A stretch of 64,000 nt of DNA from Vombatus ursinus (Eukaryota > Chordata > Mammalia > Diprotodontia > Vombatidae). The translations under genes were made by a program, and so were the position numbers. Under the pieces are notes generated by a model. That model saw only the letters and a program-made list of their open reading frames with translations. It had not been told where the DNA came from and made no database searches. Shown piece by piece: positions 1 to 10,294 of the stretch. Location of the stretch: the NCBI RefSeq assembly GCF_900497805.2, contig NW_020954590.1, positions 94,077,756-94,141,755 on the forward strand. Reading direction: 5' to 3'. Numbering within the stretch: position 1 is the stretch's first letter; each line of letters begins with the position of its first letter.

Positions 1-117
1 TGAAATTTCCATTTTATTTCAAGATCCAGTTCAGATAACCATGTTTCTGGTAGGAACAATATCCTAATCCCCACTCTTTGCAAGTTAGCTGGCTTTTCCT
101 TAAAAACATATTGATTG
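1..117. other. unassigned sequence before first SINE
   Basis: No repeat family, exon or RNA gene recognised. Its last 11 bases form the left target-site duplication of the SINE that follows. Confidence 0.5.
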
Positions 118-287
118 GGGCAGCTAGGTGGCACAGCAGATAGAGCACCAGCCTGAAGTCAGGAGGACCTGAGTTCAAATCTGGCCTCAGACCAAACACT
201 TGACACTTACTAGCTGTGTGACTCTGGGCAAGTCACTTAACCCCATTGCCTAGCAAAAAACAAACAGACAAAGAAACAAAAAAACAC
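118..287 (+). mobile_element. tRNA-headed marsupial SINE, short form
   Basis: The element starts GGGCAGCTAGGTGGCACAG, carries the B-box-like GAGTTCAAATC and a CAAGTCACTTAACCCCATTG segment, and ends in an A-rich tail. The flanks CATATTGATTG (107-117) and CACATTGATTG (288-298) match at 10 of 11 bases and read as its target-site duplication. Confidence 0.85.
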
Positions 288-298
288 CACATTGATTG

Positions 299-1028
299 TC
301 TCATGGGACTAACAGCTCAGAGTGTTTATATCACTTCCTGGTTACCTAAGTAAAATACAATCACATGAAGCTCTAGGAAATCTCCAATGCTTGGTAGACT
401 AAGATGGACAGTTCAGGAAAGGGAGTTACAGTCAGCTGAATTAGCTCAGGGTGTTCTTAATGCTTCTCTTTGTTGAATATCCTTCTGCTGTGGTTAAGTA
501 AATATTCTTTTGATATCAACCCTAAACTACCAGGTGACTGCCCTGAATTGGGTCCAGCTCAGAATACCTTCCTTCATGAAGATTCATCTGGTTTCCTCAG
601 TTAGAAATTACTCTTCCTCTCTAAATTCTCTTGTGTTTCTGTTAGACATCTTTTATGTATTTAATCACATTCTAATAAGTTTTCAACTTATTTGCTTTTC
701 AAGCAAATTGGATTTTTCAAGCCCCAAACCTAATTTAAGAAAAAACAGCTGATAATGAAGTGTCAAAACTTGCTGTAAAAATAACTACCCTAGGCGATCC
801 ATTTAATGGCCAAGCCCCCTGAATGATTTAGAAAGGAAATAATATCATAGGATAAAGAACACTTGGCTACACCTTCTGGATGACCTTCAATAGCTAGTTC
901 AGTTAGTTCAAGAAGAAAGACTCAATGAGGATCCCAGCTGATGAAATTCAGATGTTTAATTAAAGATTATTTTTCCTGCTGGTACCTATGTCTATTAGTT
1001 CTGGTCTTGTTAGAAGTGTTCCTCCATA
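299..1028. other. unassigned, no gene seen
   Basis: About 0.7 kb with no recognised repeat. A short open frame at 510-752 has no familiar motif and ordinary AT-rich composition, so it is not called. Confidence 0.4.
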
Positions 1029-1029
1029 G

Positions 1030-1078
<49 letters not shown>

Positions 1079-1088
1079 NNNNNNNNNN

Positions 1089-1136
<48 letters not shown>
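1029..1136. repeat. (CA)n microsatellite with 10-N gap
   Basis: Pure CA dinucleotide repeat on both sides of a run of ten N (1079-1088), so the true length is unknown. Open frames of Thr-His or Cys-Val repeats across it are artefacts. Confidence 0.97.
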
Positions 1137-1138
<2 letters not shown>

Positions 1139-1252
1139 CTTCCTGCTAGCCCCCAGATAAAGAGTAATTTGAATACTTCATGATGCTTCAACTTTTATTT
1201 GCCAGTTTCTATAGCTCTCTATGGGATGGCCTAATGAATGTTGAAAATATCA

Positions 1253-1253
1253 C

Positions 1254-1288
<35 letters not shown>
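1253..1288. repeat. (CA)n microsatellite
   Basis: About 18 uninterrupted CA units, 120 bp beyond the larger CA tract. Confidence 0.95.
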
Positions 1289-1290
<2 letters not shown>

Positions 1291-1494
1291 CCACTGCATT
1301 GTGTCCTCCACCTAGGCTCTACCATTCTTCAGGCACATACTTCATTTCTCTCTGTATTTATTTTGTAATTTTCCAATGTAGGAATATTTATTAATCCTCC
1401 CCCTATCCTCAACAATAGATGATTCTTCAACCCTTACTTGGCTCTCTTATTGCACTTGTTTGACAGTTCTCCTATATTTTCCAACTTTCTTTTA

Positions 1495-1550
1495 TCTTTT
1501 GTCTTCCATTAGAGTGTAAGCTCCTTGACTGCAGGGACTCTCTTTTTGCT
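1495..1550 (+). repeat. L2 LINE 3' end, left part
   Basis: Contains the L2-type 3' motif AGTGTAAGCTCCTTGACTGC followed by AGGGACT. The L2 resumes at 2385 after an intervening 834 bp. Confidence 0.7.
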
Positions 1551-2384
1551 TGTGGAATTCCTGGTCCCAAAGTCCATTAGCTCTCTTCATTGGTGGAGAT
1601 AAAAGCTCTGCCTTGCATAAGAGGTGTATTAGAGTTGGTGAGAAGAGAGAGCTTCAGTTCTCAATCAATCTCCCTTTGCAGACTCACCATTTAGGTGCTC
1701 TCAGCTTCCAGCTTTGAGAGAGAAGATGGAAGAGGACAACTCCACTTCAAGATGCTGAAGGAAAAGACTCTGGAAAGTTGTGAAAGGAATGGTAGACTCT
1801 CAGCTTGCTACTCTAGAGACTTCAGGGGAGTTTCCCCTTGGGTAAGATCCAGGATCCTCTCTCTTGGTTAAGCTGAGTTATCTCACTCCCAATGGGAGAG
1901 CTCTTTCATTCTGTATTGTCTGGTATATATTGTCTTTTGTATGCCTTTGCTGATTTCTGTTTTGCTACAATTTAGATAAATTTAGATAAATGCATTTCTT
2001 TGCTATTCTCTATATGTGTTCATTGTGGAGCTAGTATTAAATGGGGAAGTGGTCAAACCTTGAATGTAGATTTTGGGGTCCCTCTTTCCTCTCCAAATTA
2101 CAAAGTAATCAAAAGTTAGATGAATCTAATCCCCTAGACAAACAAAATTTAAGGGAGCAGATAGATAAACTTGTAGCCTAGTTCACTCTGCTCTCCTATA
2201 GCAGAGTGGTCTCTGGTCCCAACTTCCCTCTTCCCCTCCTGGCAGGAATGAAAGTGTATTTTGGAGAAAGGTGAGTGGGAAAGAGACTTGAGATGTATAG
2301 TCTGCCCCGAATGTGAGCCACACACAAAGACAAGTGCTAGCCATACACAGACTTCTCTATACATGTGGGACCCACTCCTTCTTC
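1551..2384 (+). mobile_element. LTR-like fossil inserted in L2
   Basis: This 834-bp segment interrupts an L2 and is flanked by TTTTGCT on both sides (1544-1550, 2385-2391). It begins TGTGG. A related segment lies at 45780-46045, so it is an interspersed family. Length, the TG start and an AATAAA-poor tail region near 1975-2110 resemble a solitary endogenous-retrovirus LTR. The family is not identified and no internal viral region is present. It is old and degraded, with no coding capacity. Confidence 0.4.
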
Positions 2385-2455
2385 TTTTGCTACACTTGTA
2401 TTTATATTACCAGCACTTTATACGGTGCCTGGCATAGAGTAAGTGCTTAACAAAA
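2385..2455 (+). repeat. L2 LINE 3' end, right part
   Basis: Resumes the L2 tail with GGTGCCTGGCATAGAGTAAG followed by TGCTTAACAAA, the typical last bases of L2. Confidence 0.75.
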
Positions 2456-2462
2456 TATTTTT

Positions 2463-2700
2463 TCTCCCTCTCCCCTTTCTTCATTTGTTCTTTCTTTCCT
2501 TCCTTCTCTCCCTTCTTCCCTCCCTCCTTCCTTCCTTCTTTCCTTCATTACTTCTTTCTTTCCTTTGTTCATTCTTTCCTCCTTTCACATTTCCTTCATT
2601 CATTGCATCTTTTCTACCCTTTCCTTCCTTCCCTCCTTCCTTCATTACTTATTTTTTCCTTCCTTCTTTCTTTCCCTTCTTTTTTCCTTCCTCAATCCTA
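2463..2700. repeat. CT-rich (TTCC)n tract
   Basis: A polypyrimidine low-complexity tract, mostly TTCC/TTTC units, starting directly at the L2 tail. The Leu/Ser/Phe-rich open frame across it is an artefact. Confidence 0.95.
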
Positions 2701-2767
2701 TCATTGAAAAAAATTGAAAAAAAATTGCTACAAACTGACTTTTTATACCACATAGTGCTTTATAATT

Positions 2768-2985
2768 AGTAACTGATATTTATGAAACACACAAGAGTTT
2801 GCAAAGTGTTTTACATCCATTCTCTTATTTAAGTTTCACAGCAATCCTTTGAAGTAGTTGCTATGACTAACCTATCATCATATAACCAGATCTAGAAGCA
2901 AGATTTTCATCTGAATCTCCCTGAATCCAAATCCAGGGCTCTATTCACTGTATCACACTGGTTTTCCTATATGATGTTCAATCAT
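2768..2985 (-). repeat. MIR-type CORE-SINE
   Basis: Antisense CORE-SINE order is visible: a GTTTGCAAAGTGTTTTACAT block, then a degenerate ATAACCAGA block, then GGCTCTATTCACTGTATCAC. Confidence 0.65.
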
Positions 2986-2989
2986 AAAG

Positions 2990-3730
2990 ACTAAAAATAA
3001 CGACTTTCACATGGGTTTGATTTTTCTGTCCAAATAGTTCTTGGAGGTATATACCTACTCACTTCCTCTCAAATTTTCTACTAGTACATCTTTCTGGTTG
3101 AAACATGGAAAAAGGGAGTTCTTGTTTTTTATACTAGGTGTTCAGTACCATATCTAACTTGCCCAGATTTTGTCTTGGCTCACTCAGTTCTTACATGTAT
3201 GGTTCCTGACCATACCTTTTGTCCTCCCTCTTATCACTCTTCAAGACCTTAAAATTTCAGGACCATTTGAAAAGAAGAGAGGTTTATTACTAACTCACCC
3301 AATGGATAACCAACAAATATCCTGACAATCACTAAGGGAAAAATTCCCCCAACTCAATCACCATTACCCTTCAGTATTACATCACTATTTAAAAAATCAA
3401 TCTTGGAAGGTTTACAAAGTATAATTCCAGTTTTTAGGCTCAGTTAACATATCTAGCCAAGGTGCTATCAATGCAGCATTCTTTCATTTATAAGTTAATC
3501 CCAAGTTGAAATAAAATTATAGTTTATATTAAATCTATATAAAACTCATAGCACTAAATGATGAATCAGTTAATTAATTAGTAGCTATGAAAACACTTTG
3601 GCAGTGAACCTACACTAAAATGCTGACAAATACATTTATTGCTCTATCTGAGGCTTCCTTTTTAATTAGTTTCTCAATATGTTACTGGTTGAATGACTAT
3701 ACATGAAGAGGGATGATTAATAGTAAGTGT
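2990..3730. other. unassigned AT-rich stretch
   Basis: No recognised repeat or exon. 3480-3700 is rich in TTAATTA-like motifs. Confidence 0.4.
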
Positions 3731-3734
3731 AAAC

Positions 3735-4670
3735 CTGGAATGAGGACAAAAATTGAGTGTCACAGGGGTCTGTTCTCGGTTCTGTTTGATATTTTTAAGA
3801 TCAATGTCTTAAATAAAGGCAAACATGTTATAACTATCACATTTTAAAATTACATGAAGCTGAGATAACTAAGACGTTGGATGACAGGATCTGGATCCAA
3901 AACAATCTTATCTTGACACTGTAGAACAATGGACCTAATATAAAAAAGAAATGCAATAATGATAAATACAAAGTCTTATATTTGAGTTAAAAACTCAATT
4001 GTACAAATATATTATAGAATAAAGGCGTTATGATGAATAAATAATTTGTGTGGAAAAAAAATTCAGAAAATTTGGTGGATTACAGATCAAAATGTTAGCA
4101 GTGTGGTGTGAAAGCCAAAAAAAAAGAAGAAAAAGATCATTTGATTTTAGGTATGATCAAGAGTAGCCTAGTGTCTAGAATGAGTGAAGTGAGACTACCC
4201 TATGCTTTGCCTTTGGGAGCATTGTGTTTCATTCTCAGTGTCCTATTTTGAAAAGGACACTGATGGACTCAAGTACATCCAAAAGAGGACTACCAGGATG
4301 ATGAAACTCAAAACCTTATCATGTAAGAATTAGTTGAAGGAACTGAGAATTTATAGCCAAGAGAAGACTTATGGAAGGAAGTAGTAAGGGATGCTAATTA
4401 TCTCTTGCATTTAAAGGAAAACCACCTTTAGATTTATTTTCTTTTGCCCAGGGAACAGAACTAGGAACTAGAGCTAGGTGGAAGTTATAGAGCAGGAGCT
4501 TTTGGCTCAAAATAAAGAACTACTTGCTAATTATCAGAACTGTTCAAAAGAGGAATGTGACTACAGGTCTTTAAGCAGTGACTGGATGGCCACTTGTTCA
4601 GAATGAAATAGAGAGAATTTCTTCTAAAAATGGCCTGGTCCAGTTGATCCCTCCAAGTCTCAGGTTTTCT
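3735..4670 (+). repeat. CR1/L3 LINE remnant, RT end to 3' end
   Basis: The order of recognisable CR1/L3 blocks is kept: CACAGGGGTCTGTTCT (3762 onward), TTGGATGACAGGATCTGGAT (about 3877), GAACAATGGACC (about 3925), then TTTAAGCAGTGACTGGATGG (about 4571) near the 3' end. No open frame survives, so this is a dead, 5'-truncated copy. Confidence 0.7.
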
Positions 4671-5485
4671 GCTTTTATGACTTTGTGTTGTCCTCATTTT
4701 CCCCCTCAAAACTTCCTTTACTTTATCTCCTTTTTTTCTCTCTACTACATGAAGCTACAGTAATGATCAAAGAGCATTAGAGTCTTAAAGGAAGGTAATT
4801 GATACAATTATATCTAATCTACTCACTAGAAGAACTTTTGAGTTCAAACCAAGGCACTGTCACCAGCTCATCGTCAGAACTTACAGTGTCAGGATCTGCA
4901 CAATGGATTTGCTCATAATACTCCACAGAGATGTTCTCTCAGGATGACTGGGTAAGTTTCCTTTGGCTTCACAAACACCAAATGCTAAACACTGACAAGT
5001 GATTTTCCAAATGCATTCCACTTGAATGAGGGCAGGAGGTCTGGGAAATTACTCTTCCTTCAAAATGTCAATCACGTTGACTTCAGTAGAACTAGAAAGA
5101 TACCTAGTGTATGTGCTTTCTAACATGTAGGAAGTGGTAATTAAATGTAATTTCTTTTGGAGGGAGCCTCAGGGAACTGTCCAGAGAGTGAGTGGGTAGT
5201 AGAACCTGTTCTGCCTTTTGCAGTGAAAACTGACTTATACTTGTATTTGTTTCAAAGTTGGGTGAAAGCAGGAAGTAAGTTTGAACCCTGAATATTTTTC
5301 TTTTTGCTGTTGTACACAGGCCTCTTGTTCATTCTTTGACCACCTGGAAGAATTGTGGTTATTCTTTCTCTACATTAGATCTCTTTGATCTATCCTAAAC
5401 ACCATTAAGTTACCTTGGGTGTACCACTATATCTGAGACATCATGTTCAGAGGACTATAGAATTTCACTGTGGGATGTTAGAATA
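4671..5485. other. unassigned, possible SINE scraps
   Basis: 4860-4920 carries a weak SINE-like AACTTACAGTGTCAGG block. The rest is not recognised and no exon is supported. Confidence 0.35.
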
Positions 5486-5489
5486 TATC

Positions 5490-5758
5490 ATCCATTCGAT
5501 TCAGTTCCAAAAAGATTTTAGTGTCTATCATGGGTCAGGTACTATCTGAGGTATTGTGGATATATAAAGAAATAAATAAAAATTAAAGTCTCTGATCTCA
5601 AGGATTTAACAACTGGTACATAGATGATTGAATACAAAATAGATAGAATATAAATATAAGATAAATTATTGACAGGCCAAGGACATAAAAACTGGCAGAA
5701 TCAAGAAATCAAGAAAGGCCTTACAGAGAGGGTGGTGATAGAGCTGAGCCTTAAAAAA
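5490..5758 (+). repeat. ancient interspersed repeat (GCACTGTGCTAAGC family)
   Basis: A degenerate copy: GTCAGGTACTATCTGAGG, then a CTCAAGGA block, then GGCCTTACAGAGAGG and GAGCTGAGCCTTAAA. The same block order occurs near 31.4, 46.4 and 47.8 kb. Confidence 0.5.
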
Positions 5759-5759
5759 A

Positions 5760-5990
5760 GCTATTAATTCCAACTCCAGATCAATATCTTCTCTCTGCAA
5801 CTTATAATATTAGAGAGATACCTAGAGCCCAGTGTACCTTCATAAAAGAATCAATCTGGGAGGAGAAGACCCTCAGAGGTTCTGGCCAGAGAGTTAACCA
5901 GAGTACTAGAAGATTCAGAGACTTGCTGAGAGTCTTATAGCTAGGTCAGATTATTTCTGACTTCAAGGCTACCTGCTACACCACACCATT
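5760..5990 (+). repeat. CORE-SINE, degenerate
   Basis: CTCTGCAACTTATAATATTAG and AGAGACTTGCTGAGAGTCTTA correspond to the usual 'cttatagtcttaga' and 'gacttgcccagggtca' SINE blocks. An insertion-like stretch separates them (5830-5910). Confidence 0.5.
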
Positions 5991-5999
5991 TGTTGAATT

Positions 6000-6540
6000 G
6001 TTTAATTTTTTGAACTACAATGTTGAGCATGATGGAGGGTGAGTGACAGGCATAGCAAACCACTCCAGTATGACAAGTTGAAAAGGGAACCTATAGAGAG
6101 GGACAGCTAAACTAGCAAAAAATCACCAAAGAAGACAATGAAAGAATAATTATGCTTTACTGTGTTAACACAGTTTTTGTGTCTATATAGTTTGAGTCAA
6201 TACAATGATCAGATTACCTTTGAGAGTGAGAGAGTAGAAATAAAATTGTCTACATATAGCTTCCTCTTTCAAACAATACAAGAACTTTGCCTCTAAGTAA
6301 AAATGCATTTGAAATATATTAGACCATGAGTAAGAAACAGAAGAGTATAGGATTATACCGGTTTCTTAAAATAAAAAAATTGCCCAGAAAATTTAAAAAA
6401 AAGTAAGTGGTTATTCTGAGCTAGACTTAACTCAAGTTGGTCCAGTAATCCAGGGGTTAGAATGTAATGGAACACTTATGGCCTTTAAATGCAATAAACA
6501 TGACTTTACTAATAACAAAGGATAGGAAGGAAGGAATAAA
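6000..6540. other. unassigned with a SINE scrap
   Basis: 6055-6070 (CAAACCACTCCAGTATGA) resembles the 3' half of the tRNA-headed SINE. Nothing else is recognised. Confidence 0.35.
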
Positions 6541-6544
6541 AGAA

Positions 6545-6890
6545 GGAATGATAAGTGCTTATTATGTACTAGTCATTAGGCTAAGCTCTGGTGATACAAA
6601 TAGAAGCAAAAAAAAAATGTAGTTCCTGCCCTAAGGGAGCTTACCTTCTAACGGGGAAAGACAACACAGAAAAGGGAGATGACAGAGGAAAGTTTGAGGA
6701 TGAAGGTACCCAGTGCAGGGACATGGTTTTGAAGTCAGAAAATCACAAAAAGGCCAAGAAGGGAATGAAAGCTTGCTCCATAAAATGGATGTTCCAGAGG
6801 CAACTCACCAATGGGAAAAGTGAGCCCATCTGATAAAGGGATATTCAAGAATGAGAAGCCAACAAGGATGGTTGAATGGATAAAAAAGGA
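6545..6890 (+). repeat. ancient interspersed repeat (GCACTGTGCTAAGC family)
   Basis: AAGTGCTTATTATGTACTAG, then GGCTAAGCTCTGGTGATACA, then CCTAAGGGAGCTTACCTTCT follow the family order. An 80-residue open frame here is an incidental frame in the repeat. Confidence 0.6.
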
Positions 6891-6899
6891 TATAATTTT

Positions 6900-6995
6900 T
6901 AAGATTAAAAAATATACTATGGAGCATTTAGCACAGTGCCTGACACATAGAAGACCCTTAATAAATGTTTGTTGATTGATTGATTGATTGACCTG
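6900..6995 (+). repeat. L2-type 3' tail with (GATT)n
   Basis: GCACAGTGCCTGACACATAG, then AATAAATGTTTGTTGATTG, ending in short GATT units. This is the usual L2/MIR tail. Confidence 0.65.
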
Positions 6996-7029
6996 TGACT
7001 TTGTTGGCTTAGGACACTACAAAACAAGG

Positions 7030-7190
7030 AAACTTTGTCAGCAGCTTCCCTACAACTTAGAGTCAGAAAGTTGCCTAGGCCACTGAGAGGTTAGGTGACT
7101 TACACAGGGTCACATAGCCTGTATTCAACAGAGGCAGAATTTGAACTCAGACCTTATTCTAAGCCTGGTTCTCTGCCACTAAAATGGCAA
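7030..7190 (+). repeat. CORE-SINE (MAR1/MIR3-like)
   Basis: Contains ACTGAGAGGTTAGGTGACTT, CAGGGTCACATAGCC and GAATTTGAACTCAGACCTTA in order. Confidence 0.7.
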
Positions 7191-7324
7191 ATCCCCTGTT
7201 TCTCCATATTCACCATGGCAACTACCTATCTATTAGAAGTCAGAAAGACATTCCAAAAGGGCAATAGGAAGTCCACTAAAACCTCAGACACCAATTCCCT
7301 ATACCCTGGACTTCAAAATATGTA

Positions 7325-7485
7325 TGTATTTTATTTTAAATTTGTAAAATAAAACAAGCATTTCTATAACATAGAATTTAAAAAAAGATGATTGCACATG
7401 AAACAGCCAATCTATTATGTACAAAACTTGCTATTTCTTTTGAATATCTAATAAAGTTATCATGAAACTTTTTTTTCTTTTTTCC
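7325..7485 (-). mobile_element. L1 3' UTR fragment
   Basis: AAATAAAACAAGCATTTCTA and GATGATTGCACATGAAAC match the 3' UTR type also seen at 36711-36840. Only the extreme 3' end is present. Confidence 0.65.
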
Positions 7486-7644
7486 CTCCCCCCCACCTCC
7501 TGCCATTCTGAGATGACTCAAGCGGCAAGGAAGCTAGACCAATGACATTCTTGAAAATGATCTCTTCCCCATGAAGGGAAACCAACTCAGACAACTGATC
7601 TTGCCACATTGACACTTGTATGATAATTTCTGCAAAACATTTTT

Positions 7645-8379
7645 TTATTAAATTAATTTATTTATTTTTAGTTTTCAACATTTACTTCCATATGCTTTTG
7701 AGCTTTAAATTTTCTCCCCCTCCCTTCCCTCCTCCCTCCCTAAAATGGCATGCAATCTGATATAGGCTCTACATATACATTCTTATTAAGCATATTTTCA
7801 CATTAGTTATGTTGTAAAGATGAATTAGAACTAATAGGAGGAACCACAAGAAAGAAGAAACAAAAGAGAAGGAAAAAAAAGAGCAAATATTATGCTTCGA
7901 TCTGCATTCAGACTCCATAGTTCTTTCTCTGGATGTGGATAGCATTTTCCATCATGAGTCTTTTGGAGATGTCTTTCATCCTTGCATTGCTGAGAAGAGC
8001 TAAGTTCATGAAAGTTGCACCATGTGGCTGTTACTGTGTACAATGTTCTCTTGGTTCTGCTCACTTCACTCAGTATCAGTCCATTCAATCATCTCTTATA
8101 GCACAATAGTATTCGATTACATTCATATACCACAACTTGTTCAACCATTCCCCAATTGATGGGCATCTCCTCAATTTCCAATTCTTTGCCACCACAAAAA
8201 GAGCTGCTATAAATATTTTTGTACATGTGGGTCCCTTTACCATTTTTACTATCTCTTTAGGATACAGCCCTAGAAGTAGTATTGCTGGGTCAAAGGGTAT
8301 GCACAGTTTTATAGCCCTTTGGGCATAGTTCCAAATTGCTCTCCAAAATGGTTGAATCAGTTCACAACTCAACCAACAA
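7645..8379 (-). mobile_element. 5'-truncated L1 (ORF2 C-terminus plus 3' UTR)
   Basis: The minus strand encodes an L1 ORF2 C-terminal segment: IWNYAQRAIKLCIPFDPA, then KIFIAALFVVAKNWK, then IGEWLNKLWYMN and EYYCAIRDD. It is followed by the 3' UTR and an A-rich tail at 7645. The target-site duplication TCTGCAAAACATTTT is exact at 7629-7643 and 8380-8394. The insertion lies inside an older CORE-SINE. Confidence 0.92.
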
Positions 8380-8394
8380 TCTGCAAAACATTTT

Positions 8395-8600
8395 ACAGAC
8401 ATCATCCCATTTGGATCTCACAACAGCCCTGTGAGTTGTGCTACCAGAATTATAATCTACATTTCAATGATGAGGAAATGGAAGCTCAGAGAAGTTAAGT
8501 GACATGTTCAGTGTCATAAACTGACATATAGTGATGGAGATATAATTTGAACCTGGGTTTTCTTGGCTTCACAGTCAGAACCATATCAACTTGAGCTTTT
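8395..8600 (-). repeat. MIR-type CORE-SINE split by L1
   Basis: ATCATCCCATTTGGATCTCA, then CAACAGCCCTGTGAGTTG, then GAGGAAATGGAAGCTCAGAG are antisense CORE-SINE blocks. The left edge was displaced by the L1 and lies before 7629. Confidence 0.75.
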
Positions 8601-8604
8601 TGCC

Positions 8605-9480
8605 TCCCAATCCACTGAGGTGAAGAGAATTGTGAGGGGGGAAAATTCTCCCTATACAGGACCTAAAACTATATCAAATTTCATATGTGGTCTGATTTTG
8701 AATGAAGTTTTTGTTAATTCCTGAAACTGGGAGTCAAAGATGTCGATTTTTGACAGGCTGATAATAAATACAGCTCCTGTATAACACTTCTTTTCATGGC
8801 ACTTGATACTATAGGACAGGAGCTCAGCTACTGTCACTAAGGATGAAGGATGATAGGAGTCATGTTTTGTCTAATTTACATTTCTTTTTTGGACAACATG
8901 AAGGTGCCATATGAAATTATTAGAATGGGACTTTTTCTCAAAAGCATTTCTGGTATATTCCTAAATGTAGGAATTTGTCATCTTGTATTACATTGTTTCA
9001 GGTTGATTTCCTGTGCAGCAACTGTCCTGTTGTCTTCTACCAACAGAGAAGACCCAGTCCAGGCAGAAATAGCTTGCAAATATGTCCTTTTCCTAAGTTA
9101 AAACAGTTTTAATTAGTTGGAAAACCACAAAAGCCATCATGAACAAGCACTTGCAAGTGAAGGGGATGAAATATTACCCCACTTAGAAGTTGTTGGATTC
9201 CAACAAGAATGAGAAGAAGCACCTTGGGTTTGAAATTGACATGTCTCTGTGCAGCCTTTAACCTGACCTCCTCAAAGTGTCAGCTCAGAAACAAAGCAGC
9301 AATGCTCTGAGTGTCTGTTGTACCTTTAGGCTGGAAACTCTAGCGTCTCCTTGAGTGACAGCTCCATCACATCTATTGCCTGTTAGGAAGTCTTTAAATA
9401 CTATACAGCACAAAGCTCCATGTCATTCTTTGTGGCAAGCTTAAGGAATTAGTCTAACATGGTTATTTACCAAATGAAGA
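8605..9480. other. unassigned, no gene seen
   Basis: Possibly single-copy. Open frames of 61 and 83 codons at 8652-8837 and 8850-9101 show no recognised motif. Confidence 0.4.
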
Positions 9481-9484
9481 TTAA

Positions 9485-9700
9485 TTTCTATAGGGACAGT
9501 GTGATATAAGAAAATAGAAGTTGAAAGACTAGGTTCAAATCCTATCTCTACCCCTTATAATACCTCTGTACCTCAGGTAAGTAACACCCTCCTTGTTCCT
9601 CAATTTCTGGATTTGCAAAAAGACAAAATAGAACTAGATGGCATCTGAGGTATCTTCCAGCTCCAGAATAGGATATGATCCCATGACTATTTGTCACATT
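9485..9700 (+). repeat. MIR-type CORE-SINE
   Basis: AGACTAGGTTCAAATCCTAT, then TACCTCAGGTAAGTAACAC, then ATGGCATCTGAGGTATCTTC are in MIR order. Confidence 0.65.
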
Positions 9701-9861
9701 GGAAACTATCATGAAATTACAGATTCACTAAGGTCTCCTGGATAAGATGAGAAACTGAATTTGTTTACAGAAAAATTGAAGGAATTAATAAAAAAAAACA
9801 TTTACTAAGAGCTTCCTATATGTCTGTTCATTGCCATTTTGTTGGTAGTTATAGGACATCT

Positions 9862-10114
9862 TGGCAGCAAGATGGCATAGTGGATAGAGCACCAGGCCTG
9901 GAGTAAGGAAGACCTGAGTTCAAATCCAGCCTTCACACTAACTAGCTGTGTGATCTTGGGCAAGTCACTTAACCCTGTTTGCCTCAGGTCTTCATCTGTA
10001 AAATGAGCTGGAGAATGAAACTGCAAACCACTCCAGTATCTTTGCCAAGAAAACCTCAAAGGGGATCACAAAGAGTTGGACTTAACTGAAATGATTTAAC
10101 AACAACAACAACAC
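9862..10114 (+). mobile_element. tRNA-headed marsupial SINE, long form
   Basis: Full long form: head with GTGGATAGAGCACCAG, GAGTTCAAATCC, then AAACCACTCCAGTATCTTTG and a CAACAACAAC tail. Flanks AGGACATCT (9853-9861) and AGAACATCT (10115-10123) differ at one base and fit a target-site duplication. Confidence 0.88.
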
Positions 10115-10123
10115 AGAACATCT

Positions 10124-10290
10124 CGCCTCTCTCACTCATTACCTGTATCACCTTGGGCAAGGCACTTAATAACCTAACTTGTAACTTAATAACTTGCAAG
10201 GACCTCAGTTTCCTCATCAGTAAAATGAAGGATTTGAATTAGATGATCTCTAAGGTCCTTTTCAATTCTACACATATGATTCCATAATCT
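10124..10290 (+). repeat. MIR-type CORE-SINE with internal duplication
   Basis: ACCTTGGGCAAGGCACTTAA and CAGTTTCCTCATCAGTAAAA are MIR blocks. Between them a 'cttaataac'-type segment is repeated, stretching the element. Confidence 0.7.
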
Positions 10291-10294
10291 TATG

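Noticed and set aside
118-287. A-box and B-box motifs suggesting a tRNA gene
   Set aside because: They belong to the SINE head. The spacing and the rest of the element do not fold as a tRNA, and the same unit recurs many times.
2443-2769. 108-codon Leu/Ser/Pro-rich open frame
   Set aside because: It runs across a TTCC repeat tract after an L2 tail.
8085-8405. 106-codon minus-strand frame with protein-like sequence
   Set aside because: It is the L1 ORF2 C-terminus in a 5'-truncated L1, not a host gene.
9120-9300. Segment starting ATGAACAAGCACTTGCAAGT that looked like a retrocopy
   Set aside because: No continuous frame and no recognisable protein in any frame.
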